Below are positions 17,390-25,045 of a stretch of DNA of 64,000 nt, piece after piece. The notes beneath the pieces are model-generated. The model did not search any database and had not been told where the DNA came from. It worked only from the letters and a program-made list of their open reading frames with translations. Origin of the DNA: Treponema sp. UBA4307 (lineage in GTDB: Bacteria > Spirochaetota > Spirochaetia > Treponematales > Treponemataceae); contig DGUP01000067.1 of the NCBI GenBank assembly GCA_002394685.1, positions 27,111 to 91,110 on the forward strand. The letters are read 5' to 3'. The position numbers and the translations under genes are program-made. Position 1 is the stretch's first letter, and each line of letters starts with the position of its first letter.

Positions 17390-17459
17390 TAAATTTTGAT
17401 AAAAACGTGGAGAAAAAGTGAATTTTAAATCTGATTAATATATAAGAGGATTTAAAATC

Positions 17460-18719
17460 ATGAAAGAAAATCTGCTGTTTTATTTAAAGAATCCATTAGT
17501 TGTTTCAGTCTGTATTCTTATCCTGCTGTTTTATACCAGAATTATTAAACTGCCGGATGAAAATCATTATTTTATAGGGACAGAATCTGTCACCTCAATA
17601 AGTGGAACCATAAAATCAAATCCGGTAAAGAAAAATAACGGTTATTACCAGTGTACAATGCTGCTGGAAAAATCTACCGGGAAGGTGTCAGATTATATAA
17701 TAGAGTGTTCTGCCTTTGGAAAAATTTCTGTCTTGATTCCTGAGGAAATAGTTGAGGCCCTTTATCCTGGTAAATTATACAGTCTTTCAAATTCAAAGAG
17801 TCTGCTTGTAGAAGAAAACTCTAGGCTGATTCTTTATGGGCGGATTACCAGAAATTGTTTTATTGCAAAAAAAGTTGAAAATATTCCTCAGAAAAAATCC
17901 TTTATAAATACCCTTTATTCAATAAGGGCAAATATTCGCCTGGCATTTAAGCGATTAATGTATTCCTGGGGATCTGCAGGAGGTCTGATACTTTCACTAC
18001 TTTGTGGAAGCCGGGAATATATTGAAGACGGAGTAGGTGACAATTTTAGAAAAGCCGGTCTTTCTCATATTCTTGCATTAAGTGGAATGCATTTAAGTTT
18101 TTTTACCGGAATATTTACATGGATTGCAAAAAAAACTTTTGGAAAAAAATTCTCCTTTATATTTAGTTTGACGGGAATTATTTTTTTTGTTTTCCTTGTT
18201 GGATTTACACCTTCACTTTTTCGATCTTTTGTTTTTACATTTATGGTTATATTTGCAAAAGAATTAAGGCTTAAAGAAATTAAACTTTTACCCCTACTGG
18301 CATTTGTTTTTTTATTTCATTCGATTTTTATTCCGGAAGATGTATTTTCCCTTTCCTTTATGCTTTCATATGCAGCTCTTGCAGGAATTATACTTTTTTC
18401 AGATTTAATCAATCATTTATTAATAAAGATTATTCCTGGTAAAATATCCTCTTCTTTGGCAGCCAGTCTTTCTGCTTTGAGTACAACAATTCCGGTTTCT
18501 GCAAATGTATTTGGTCAGATTATGCCTGTCAGCGTAATTTCCTCTTTATTTGTTTCACCACTGATCAGTTTGTTTATGGGATTATCATTTTTTGCTGTTT
18601 TTTTATGCCTTTTAATGCCTTTTCTAGCAGAGCCATTTGGTTGTATAATAAAAATAATTTATGGGGGAATTAAATTTCTGGTAAACTTTTTTTCAAGGAT
18701 TCCCCCGGTTACTTTATAG
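17460..18719 (+). CDS. comEC: ComEC/Rec2-type DNA-uptake channel, short form
   Basis: Inner-membrane channel protein of DNA uptake. The 419 residues contain the ComEC competence domain with the family motif HILALSGMHLSFFTG at about residue 200 and LVGFTPSLFRSFVFTFM, and around ten membrane segments. The C-terminal metallo-beta-lactamase domain of full ComEC (about 750 residues) is absent, and the N-terminal soluble part is present. Other competence genes are not in the window. It lies 14 bp upstream of rsmA, probably in one operon. Confidence 0.85.
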   Translation: MKENLLFYLKNPLVVSVCILILLFYTRIIKLPDENHYFIGTESVTSISGTIKSNPVKKNNGYYQCTMLLEKSTGKVSDYIIECSAFGKISVLIPEEIVEALYPGKLYSLSNSKSLLVEENSRLILYGRITRNCFIAKKVENIPQKKSFINTLYSIRANIRLAFKRLMYSWGSAGGLILSLLCGSREYIEDGVGDNFRKAGLSHILALSGMHLSFFTGIFTWIAKKTFGKKFSFIFSLTGIIFFVFLVGFTPSLFRSFVFTFMVIFAKELRLKEIKLLPLLAFVFLFHSIFIPEDVFSLSFMLSYAALAGIILFSDLINHLLIKIIPGKISSSLAASLSALSTTIPVSANVFGQIMPVSVISSLFVSPLISLFMGLSFFAVFLCLLMPFLAEPFGCIIKIIYGGIKFLVNFFSRIPPVTL

Positions 18720-18733
18720 AACAAGGAATTATT

Positions 18734-19621
18734 ATGCAGCATCCAGATTACAATTCGCCGGCCGCTTTAAAATCTTTCATGGAAGAAAATGGAATGGCCA
18801 TGCAGAAAAAATTCGGTCAGAATTTTATGATAAACAGTGACAGCAGAAAAAAGATAATCAGTTATCTTGAATTGAATCCAGAGGACAGGGTGTTTGAAGT
18901 TGGTCCCGGTTTAGGTTGTATGACTGAAGAAATACTTAATTCTGGTGCAAGACTTACAGCCTTTGAAATTGATTATGGTTTTATTGAGCTTCTTCATCAG
19001 TTTTTTGAAAAGGAAGAAAAAAACGGACAGTTTAATATTGTTGAAGGGGATGTGCTGAAAAAATGGAATTCTTATTATAACGACCTTAATCTTTCTCTTG
19101 ATGAAAAAGGCGTAAGTCCTGTAAAATTTTTTGGTAATCTGCCTTACAATATTGCTGCAACATTCATTGCAGATACAGTTACTAAAAATGTTATTTTTAA
19201 AAAAGGTGTTTTTACTCTTCAAAAGGAAGTTACCCAGCGTATTTTAGCAAAACCATCAACAGAAAATTATTCATCATTTTCAGTCCTTTGTCAGTTTGCC
19301 TATGATGTTAAAGCTGGCATTGAAACAGCACCGGGATGTTTCTGGCCAAAACCAAATGTAGCAAGTCAGACTGTAATCCTTACTCCAAAAGAAAAACCAT
19401 ATGAATGTTCAAACAGGGCTTTTTTTGTCAAACTGGTTCACGGACTTTTTTTAAGCAGAAGAAAAACAATCAGCAATAACATAAAGCCATTTTTGTCTGG
19501 AAATTTAACTTTAGATGAACTTTTTTCAAGAACAGGTATTTCACCAAATCAAAGGGCTGAAAATCTTAAAGTTGAGGATTTCCTCTTGTTGAGTGAAACA
19601 ATCTCCGGTGCTATACTCTAG
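18734..19621 (+). CDS. rsmA: 16S rRNA dimethyladenosine transferase
   Basis: Dimethylates two adjacent adenosines in helix 45 of 16S rRNA during ribosome assembly. The 295 residues show KKFGQNFMIN, the SAM motif VFEVGPGLGCMTEEIL, and the catalytic NLPYNIA loop at about residue 135. PGCFWPKPNVASQTV and the C-terminal LVHGLFLSRRKTISNN helix are also family features. It is 14 bp after comEC and 5 bp before the YggS-family gene. Confidence 0.96.
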   Translation: MQHPDYNSPAALKSFMEENGMAMQKKFGQNFMINSDSRKKIISYLELNPEDRVFEVGPGLGCMTEEILNSGARLTAFEIDYGFIELLHQFFEKEEKNGQFNIVEGDVLKKWNSYYNDLNLSLDEKGVSPVKFFGNLPYNIAATFIADTVTKNVIFKKGVFTLQKEVTQRILAKPSTENYSSFSVLCQFAYDVKAGIETAPGCFWPKPNVASQTVILTPKEKPYECSNRAFFVKLVHGLFLSRRKTISNNIKPFLSGNLTLDELFSRTGISPNQRAENLKVEDFLLLSETISGAIL

Positions 19622-19626
19622 ACATT

Positions 19627-20349
19627 ATGAATGCTGAAGAAATAAAAAATAATTTATTAAAAGTAAAACAGGAAATTAATGACGCTGAAATTAAATCTGG
19701 AAGAGAAAAGGGGTCTGTAAAACTTTGTGCTGTAAGTAAGTTTCATCCTCAGCAGTCTCTTCTTGATGCAATCCAGGCCGGGCAGTTTTTATTCGGTGAA
19801 AACAGAGTTCAGGAAGCTGCTGAAAAATTTTCAAATATAGACTCTTTAATCGCTGACAGCAGTAATAAGGTTGAACTTCATATTATTGGCAGCTTGCAGA
19901 GTAATAAAGTTAAAAAGGCTGTTGAAATTGCTTCCTGCATTCAGTCAGTTGATTCTGAAAAACTTATGCAGGAGCTGGAAAAAAACTGCGCAAAACTTAA
20001 CCGTAAAATTGAAGTCTTACTGGAAATTCATACCGGGGAAGATTCAAAATCAGGCTTTAGAGATGAAGATTCTGTATTAAAAGTTCTGGAAAATTCATGT
20101 AAAAATTTGTATCCACATTTGGTTGTAAATGGTTTAATGACAATGGCACCATTTGTGGATGATGAAAAACTTATCCGAAAATCTTTTTCTTCTTTAAGGG
20201 AAATGGCAGGTAAGTTTAAAAAGGAGTTTCCGGAGCTGCCTCTTAAGGAATTAAGTATGGGGATGAGCGGCGACTTTAAATATGCAGTTGAAGAAGGATC
20301 AACAATGGTAAGGATAGGAACTGCAATTTTCGGTCAGCGTGTGTACTGA
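19627..20349 (+). CDS. YggS/PLPBP-family pyridoxal-phosphate homeostasis protein
   Basis: Binds PLP and buffers vitamin B6; no proven catalytic activity in the family. The 240 residues show LCAVSKFHPQQSL with the PLP lysine, FGENRVQEA, HIIGSLQSNKVKKAV, NGLMTMAP and the phosphate loop LSMGMSGDFKYAVEEGSTMVRIGTAIFG. Part of the comEC-rsmA-YggS cluster with 5-bp spacing. Confidence 0.93.
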   Translation: MNAEEIKNNLLKVKQEINDAEIKSGREKGSVKLCAVSKFHPQQSLLDAIQAGQFLFGENRVQEAAEKFSNIDSLIADSSNKVELHIIGSLQSNKVKKAVEIASCIQSVDSEKLMQELEKNCAKLNRKIEVLLEIHTGEDSKSGFRDEDSVLKVLENSCKNLYPHLVVNGLMTMAPFVDDEKLIRKSFSSLREMAGKFKKEFPELPLKELSMGMSGDFKYAVEEGSTMVRIGTAIFGQRVY

Positions 20350-20371
20350 TTGTTACAGGATAATACAAAAT

Positions 20372-20935
20372 ATGAAAAGGTTTGTTAAAGTTATTTTTGC
20401 ATTTTCTCTCTTGTTCTGTCTTGGACATTTGTCTTTTGCTGCAGAAGATACAGATCCTGTTCCCTATGAAGAAGGGGAATTTCCTCAGTGGGCATATGAT
20501 CTCAGAAGAGCTGAAATAATTACTTTAGGTTCAATGCCTTTTGTATCAATTGGTGTTACTCTGGGATACGGGGCCTTTCTTATGGCAAACGGAGAAATTT
20601 CCAGTTTTCCAAATCCTTTTAGTTCATCAAGTTCAGTATTATCCTCTGACCAGGTAAGAAATATATTTTTAATGACAATTGGAATCAGTACAATTTATGG
20701 AGTTACTGATTTCATAATCAATTACGTTAAAAGGAAAAATAGTCAGCAGCAGAATGACATGTTGCAAAAGGAATCTACTCAGTTTCAGGTGCGAAAAGTC
20801 ACGCCAGAAGAAGCGGCTCGGCTTTTAAATGATTCCATGTCTGAACAAACTGAAAGTCAAGAGGATAGCGAAACAGATTCCATCTCTGAAAATCAGTCTC
20901 AGTCAAAACCACACGATGAAAAGGCAGGTAATTAG
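20372..20935 (+). CDS. Hypothetical membrane protein with signal peptide and acidic tail
   Basis: 187 residues from ATG 20372 (a longer frame starting at 20339 overlaps the preceding gene and would bury the signal sequence). Residues 1-23 are a signal peptide ending SFAAED. Two further hydrophobic segments lie at about residues 47-66 and 96-118. The final 60 residues are polar, rich in Gln/Ser/Glu. No known domain recognised. The start is 22 bp after the YggS-family gene and the stop is 1 bp before rluD, so it is in the same operon. Confidence 0.7.
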   Translation: MKRFVKVIFAFSLLFCLGHLSFAAEDTDPVPYEEGEFPQWAYDLRRAEIITLGSMPFVSIGVTLGYGAFLMANGEISSFPNPFSSSSSVLSSDQVRNIFLMTIGISTIYGVTDFIINYVKRKNSQQQNDMLQKESTQFQVRKVTPEEAARLLNDSMSEQTESQEDSETDSISENQSQSKPHDEKAGN

Positions 20936-20936
20936 A

Positions 20937-21908
20937 ATGCCTTATTTTAGATATACTGTTTCCTCAGATTATTCTCTTGGGGAACGACTTGATAAATACA
21001 TTGGTAAAATTCCCGGTGGAATGACCCGCAGTAAATTGAAAAGCGGTGTTTCTGAAATATTAGTTAATGATAAAAAAGAAAAGCTTTCTTACAAAGTTAA
21101 AGCTGGTGATAAAATTGATATTCAGTGGGAAGATGACATTCCTGAAGTAATTCAGGCAGAAAATATTCCCCTAAACATAATCTATGAAGATTCTCATGTT
21201 TGTGTGATTAACAAGGAACAAGGAATGGTTGTTCATCCGGCCTGCGGAAACTGGGAACATACACTTGTAAATGCACTTCTTTATCATTTTGGATGGAATA
21301 ATATTGAAAATCTCCATGAGGGGAGTGAATCTGAAAAACTTACACGACGGCGGCCTGGAATAGTTCACAGACTGGATAAAGATACTTCTGGAATCATTAT
21401 TACTGCAAAAGATGATATGTCTGTTGAATTTCTTCAAAAGGAATTTCATAATCATCGAAATATTACTAAAGAATATATTTGTATCTGCCGGGGTAGACCG
21501 CAGCATAAACAGGGCGTCATTAAAACTCAAATAATCCGGGATCCTAAAAACAGAAAGGCTTTTCGGGCGGTTCTTGAAAGCGGTCAGGGAAAAACAGCTA
21601 TATCTCATTATAAATGCATTGCCTGCTATGGGGAGTATTCTTTAATGAGGGTTAGAATTTTAACTGGACGAACTCATCAAATCAGAGTACATATGAAGTT
21701 CATTAATTGCCCGATCCTTGGAGATCCAATTTACTACAAACAGGATATTGTGTTCCCTAATGCAACCCTTATGCTTCATGCAAGAATGTTAAAAATCATG
21801 CTTCCTGGTAAAAAAGAAATATCTGTTTTCAAAACTGCAACCCCGGAACGTTTTTTAAAAGTGTTAAAAAAACTTAAATCTGAGTATAAAAAAACTATTC
21901 TTCAATAG
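20937..21908 (+). CDS. rluD: RluD-type 23S rRNA pseudouridine synthase
   Basis: Isomerises uridines in large-subunit rRNA. From ATG 20937 the protein has 323 residues: an S4 RNA-binding domain at about 15-75 (SLGERLDKYIGKIPGGMTRSKL), then the catalytic module with GIVHRLDKDTSGIIITAK (catalytic Asp at about residue 147) and RTHQIRVHMKFINCPILGDPIY. The frame remains open upstream to 20829 but that part overlaps the previous gene in another frame, so the later start is chosen. Confidence 0.9.
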   Translation: MPYFRYTVSSDYSLGERLDKYIGKIPGGMTRSKLKSGVSEILVNDKKEKLSYKVKAGDKIDIQWEDDIPEVIQAENIPLNIIYEDSHVCVINKEQGMVVHPACGNWEHTLVNALLYHFGWNNIENLHEGSESEKLTRRRPGIVHRLDKDTSGIIITAKDDMSVEFLQKEFHNHRNITKEYICICRGRPQHKQGVIKTQIIRDPKNRKAFRAVLESGQGKTAISHYKCIACYGEYSLMRVRILTGRTHQIRVHMKFINCPILGDPIYYKQDIVFPNATLMLHARMLKIMLPGKKEISVFKTATPERFLKVLKKLKSEYKKTILQ

Positions 21909-21921
21909 CGGAGGGGGAATT

Positions 21922-22629
21922 ATGAATCAAATAGAAATCATTCATGCAGCGAATGAAGAAGAGCCTTTTCTTATAATCAATAAAGCCTCTGGAATTCCAA
22001 GTGCCCCTCTTAAAGAAGGCGATTTATCAGCTTTTTCTCTTGCAGCTGATTTGTACCCCCAGATAAAAAATATCAAATCCAAAAAAAGTGTTGAAGGGGG
22101 ATTAATCCATCGCATTGATAACGATACAAAAGGTTTAATTCTTATTGCAGCAAGTCAGTCTTTTTATGACCATTTATGCAGCGAGCAGGAGAAAGGACTA
22201 TTTACAAAACGATATGAAGCTTTATGCTGTAAAAATGAATGTGAGCCAGATTCCTCTTATGCCCGAAGGAATTTTTCAGTTAAAGAAGGGGAAGAAATCA
22301 TTGTAAAATCCTATTTTCGAAGCTATGGTCCAAAATCCTGTCAGGTTCGTCCTGTAACAGAGGACTCTGGAAAATATGCATTAAAAAAAACTTCATCTGC
22401 AGAATATGAAACAAGAATTTGTATTACAAAGGAAGGGGACTTTTATAGGGCCAGATGCTTTTTAACAAAAGGTTACAGACATCAGGTCAGATGCCATCTT
22501 GCCTGGTGCGGTTACCCCATTTCTGGGGACAGAATTTATAATCCTTCCTCAAACCAGAAAGAGTTTTTATTTACCGCTGATGGCTTGTATTTTTCATGGA
22601 ATGGGAAAAAATATTCTTTTGAATTATAG
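21922..22629 (+). CDS. RluA-family pseudouridine synthase without S4 domain
   Basis: 235 residues with the RluA catalytic motif GLIHRIDNDTKGLILIA (Asp at about residue 63) and YRHQVRCHLAWCGYPISGDRIY. No S4 domain, unlike its neighbour rluD 14 bp upstream. Substrate (rRNA or tRNA position) cannot be assigned. It is the last gene of the comEC-rsmA cluster. Shine-Dalgarno GGAGGGGG precedes the ATG. Confidence 0.88.
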   Translation: MNQIEIIHAANEEEPFLIINKASGIPSAPLKEGDLSAFSLAADLYPQIKNIKSKKSVEGGLIHRIDNDTKGLILIAASQSFYDHLCSEQEKGLFTKRYEALCCKNECEPDSSYARRNFSVKEGEEIIVKSYFRSYGPKSCQVRPVTEDSGKYALKKTSSAEYETRICITKEGDFYRARCFLTKGYRHQVRCHLAWCGYPISGDRIYNPSSNQKEFLFTADGLYFSWNGKKYSFEL

Positions 22630-22675
22630 GAAAAAGCAGGAAATAAAATAATAAAAAATTACAATGTATTTAAAA

Positions 22676-22703
22676 AAATAAAAACCCCAGAATTACTGAG
22701 GTT
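22676..22703 (-). terminator. Terminator of tRNA-Leu
   Basis: Minus-strand AACCTCAG/CTGGGGTT stem with a 5-nt loop followed by a T-rich run, just after the tRNA 3' end. Confidence 0.8.
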
Positions 22704-22710
22704 CTATATG

Positions 22711-22794
22711 TGCCCAGGACGAGACTTGAACTCGTACGCACGTGAGTGCTCTAGTACCTGAAACTAGCGTGTCTACCAATTCCACCATCTGGGC
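22711..22794 (-). tRNA. tRNA-Leu(CAG)
   Basis: Class II tRNA of 84 nt: acceptor GCCCAGA/CCTGGGC-type pairing with discriminator A, D-arm GTGGAATTGGTAGACAC, anticodon arm CTAGT-TTCAGGT-ACTAG (anticodon CAG), a long variable arm and T-arm with GTTCAAGTC. No encoded CCA. Confidence 0.95.
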
Positions 22795-22820
22795 AGATTG
22801 CCGTAATTGACAACGACAAT

Positions 22821-22849
22821 AAGATACTTTTTATTTTGAATGATGTCAA
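22821..22849 (-). promoter_or_regulatory. Promoter of tRNA-Leu
   Basis: Minus-strand TTGACA (22844-22849) and TATCTT (22821-22826) with 17 bp spacing, about 26 nt before the tRNA 5' end. Confidence 0.65.
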
Positions 22850-22865
22850 TCAGTTATCAGAAAAA

Positions 22866-23288
22866 TTACTGACATTTATGAACAATTATTCCAATCAGAC
22901 ATATTAAAACAACAAATAAAACTACAAAGAGCCACATTGGTACACCTGGATCGAAATTTGACAGATTATCACTATGTCTTTTAAAGGCTTCCCGGATTCT
23001 TCTTTTTGACTTGGATGAAAGCTTGTGTTTTAATCCATCTGAACCTGTATTTCCATCATCTGCAGTTCCATAAAGTTCTTCCCTTGTCATGGAGTAATGG
23101 CAGTTTGGACAGCCATCCTTAAAATCTTTCACAGTTCCAAGGGTTCCGCATTTAGGACAACGTACTGAAGAAAAAAACTTTCCACAATTTGGACAAAAGC
23201 GAGCATTTGCCTTTACTTCATACCCACAGTTTTCACAAAAATATTTAGCAGCTGCTTTGTCACTTTTTTTACTTTTATTTTTTGCCAT
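22866..23288 (-). CDS. Zinc-ribbon protein with C-terminal membrane anchor
   Basis: 140 residues. Four CxxC pairs form two zinc ribbons between residues 18 and 62 (CENCGYE, CPNCGKF, CPKCGTLG, CPNCHYS). A basic linker follows, and residues 115-137 are one hydrophobic helix, so the ribbons face the cytoplasm on a tail anchor. Lys-rich start. Start ATG 23288 lies 8 bp after the upstream gene, so they form an operon. Function unknown. Confidence 0.75.
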   Translation of the reverse strand: MAKNKSKKSDKAAAKYFCENCGYEVKANARFCPNCGKFFSSVRCPKCGTLGTVKDFKDGCPNCHYSMTREELYGTADDGNTGSDGLKHKLSSKSKRRIREAFKRHSDNLSNFDPGVPMWLFVVLFVVLICLIGIIVHKCQ

Positions 23289-23296
23289 TCTTGATT

Positions 23297-23953
23297 TTAG
23301 TTCTCAACAAGAATTTCCATCGCGTAAGGTTCAGTTGATTGTACTGAAAGTACCTGAGCTCTTACGTTTTCCGGCTTGCTTCCTGTATTTAGGGTACAGT
23401 TTTTTAATATCGTTCCAGTAGCAATCTGTAATGTGTGGGTAAGAATATCTGGAACGAATGTTAATATTTTATCATGCATTTTATCTACATTTCCTGTAAC
23501 AAGGACATCTGTAAATGGATTTGCAAATACAAATTCAGAATTCTGAACTTCAATTGAACTCTGCTGATTTTGTGTAATTATCTGATTTAAGGCTGCCAGT
23601 CCTTCATCAGAGCAGGAATTGAAAATTCCTTTAACTCCAATTTTACCTGCATCTTCTGAAATTTCTCGGTTGTAAATATCTTCATTCAGGAGAACGAGAG
23701 AAGGCTTGAAAGTGCTTGAACGGGAATAATCAATTTTCAAATTATAAAAGGCGTTGAGAAATGTTCCCATTACTTTCCAGTGACGGGGGTATTCCTGGCA
23801 TGAAATAATGATAAAAGCCGGTCTGATTTCAAAAAGGTTGTCCATTGCCTTAATAAAGTCATGGTATACGATAACATCATATTTGTTTTTCTTTAAGCTT
23901 GATGAAATCTGATTGATAGAATATTCATCATTTGAAATAATTAATGCAATCAT
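23297..23953 (-). CDS. Receiver-like/PilZ-like two-domain protein of unknown function
   Basis: From ATG 23953 (GGGAG 6 nt upstream) the protein has 218 residues. The N-terminal 120 residues look like a response-regulator receiver fold (IALIISNDEYSINQISSSLKKNKYDVIVY, FIIISCQEYP) but the phosphoacceptor Asp is not obvious, so it may be a pseudo-receiver. The C-terminal part (about 140-218) is beta-rich and could be a degenerate PilZ-like domain; this is inferred from pattern only. Downstream of the exported protein at 23981 and upstream of the zinc-ribbon gene. Confidence 0.6.
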   Translation of the reverse strand: MIALIISNDEYSINQISSSLKKNKYDVIVYHDFIKAMDNLFEIRPAFIIISCQEYPRHWKVMGTFLNAFYNLKIDYSRSSTFKPSLVLLNEDIYNREISEDAGKIGVKGIFNSCSDEGLAALNQIITQNQQSSIEVQNSEFVFANPFTDVLVTGNVDKMHDKILTFVPDILTHTLQIATGTILKNCTLNTGSKPENVRAQVLSVQSTEPYAMEILVEN

Positions 23954-23980
23954 TTGCAACTCCCTGTTTGTACTATTCGA

Positions 23981-24949
23981 TTATTCAGTTCCAATATTGT
24001 CGACAGTATAATCGTAAATCTGCCAGATGCCGTCCCGCTGTCTTACATAATAAGTATAACGCTTTTTTTCCAAATATGTCGAATAATTAAAATATTCAAT
24101 CACTGTAACGGTACCTTCTGTCTGGGAGTAGGTTGTAGTCTCAATATAGAAATTAGATGGAATTGCAACAATATTTGTGTCAATTCTTGACTGACTTAAA
24201 TCTGCCCTGTATTGACGAAGCATTTGAGCTCTTTCATCAGCACTTGCAAGATTATACTTTCTGCCTCTTGAAGGATCGTTCTTAAGCATTTGTTCCAGAT
24301 CCATATAGAGGAAGAATTGATCCCAGAGGCTTCTCTGACGTGCTATGATTGTCTGTTCAACAACCTTGTCCGGACTGATTTCTTCCCTTTGAAGAACGGA
24401 ACCTGTTGAAGATTCCAAAGGCAGGTAAGTTGATGAAGATGCTGATGGAGAAGGGTGAACTTCAAGGGAAAGTCTGTTTGATTTTATTTCGATGCTTTTA
24501 TTCTTGTACAATTCAGGATAAAAACTCAATTCAACGTAATAGATTGAAGGTTCTTCGATTGTAAGATAATTTTTAAGATTTTCGATAAAAGAGTATTCTT
24601 CATCAGGCTGGAGGGAAATCTCCCTGAAATAAACCATTTGATTTGTTGTGCGCTTTCTTAAAAGGCCTTCTGTCTGAGGCAACTGAGCATTTTTAACATT
24701 AAATGCCCTGAAATCCAGGGAAAACATTCGGTCATCGGCAAGCATAAAGCGGAGCGTCTGTGTAGAATTATTTCTGATTGTAATGTGGATATAGACAGGA
24801 TTTTCTTCACTGTTTCCAGGATAATACATCGTTCTGTCATAGAATTTTATGCTAACGTTAGCCTTTGAATAATCTGCCTGAGTCTGGGCAAAAATACTAT
24901 GTGCAAAGATGAAAAAAACAGTTATTATAGCAATGGTTATACGTTTCAA
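23981..24949 (-). CDS. Exported hypothetical protein
   Basis: I choose TTG 24949 as start because GGGAG lies 7 nt upstream and because it gives a clean signal peptide (MKRITIAIITVFFIFAHSIFAQ), 322 residues. Mature N-terminal half resembles an Ig-like beta-sandwich (VYIHITIRNNSTQTLRFM, YYVELSFYPELY). A Ser-rich linker near residue 170 follows, then a helical segment, then a small C-terminal domain ending in DGIWQIYDYTVDN, like NTF2-type modules. No enzyme motif. Divergent from mfd over 96 bp. Confidence 0.7.
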   Translation of the reverse strand: MKRITIAIITVFFIFAHSIFAQTQADYSKANVSIKFYDRTMYYPGNSEENPVYIHITIRNNSTQTLRFMLADDRMFSLDFRAFNVKNAQLPQTEGLLRKRTTNQMVYFREISLQPDEEYSFIENLKNYLTIEEPSIYYVELSFYPELYKNKSIEIKSNRLSLEVHPSPSASSSTYLPLESSTGSVLQREEISPDKVVEQTIIARQRSLWDQFFLYMDLEQMLKNDPSRGRKYNLASADERAQMLRQYRADLSQSRIDTNIVAIPSNFYIETTTYSQTEGTVTVIEYFNYSTYLEKKRYTYYVRQRDGIWQIYDYTVDNIGTE

Positions 24950-25045
24950 GGTAATACTCCCGTATCTGATATGGTATATAAAAAGCCCATATTGTGATTG
25001 ACTTTTGAAAATAACCAAAAATCTTACTTATATAATCGGTAAAGT

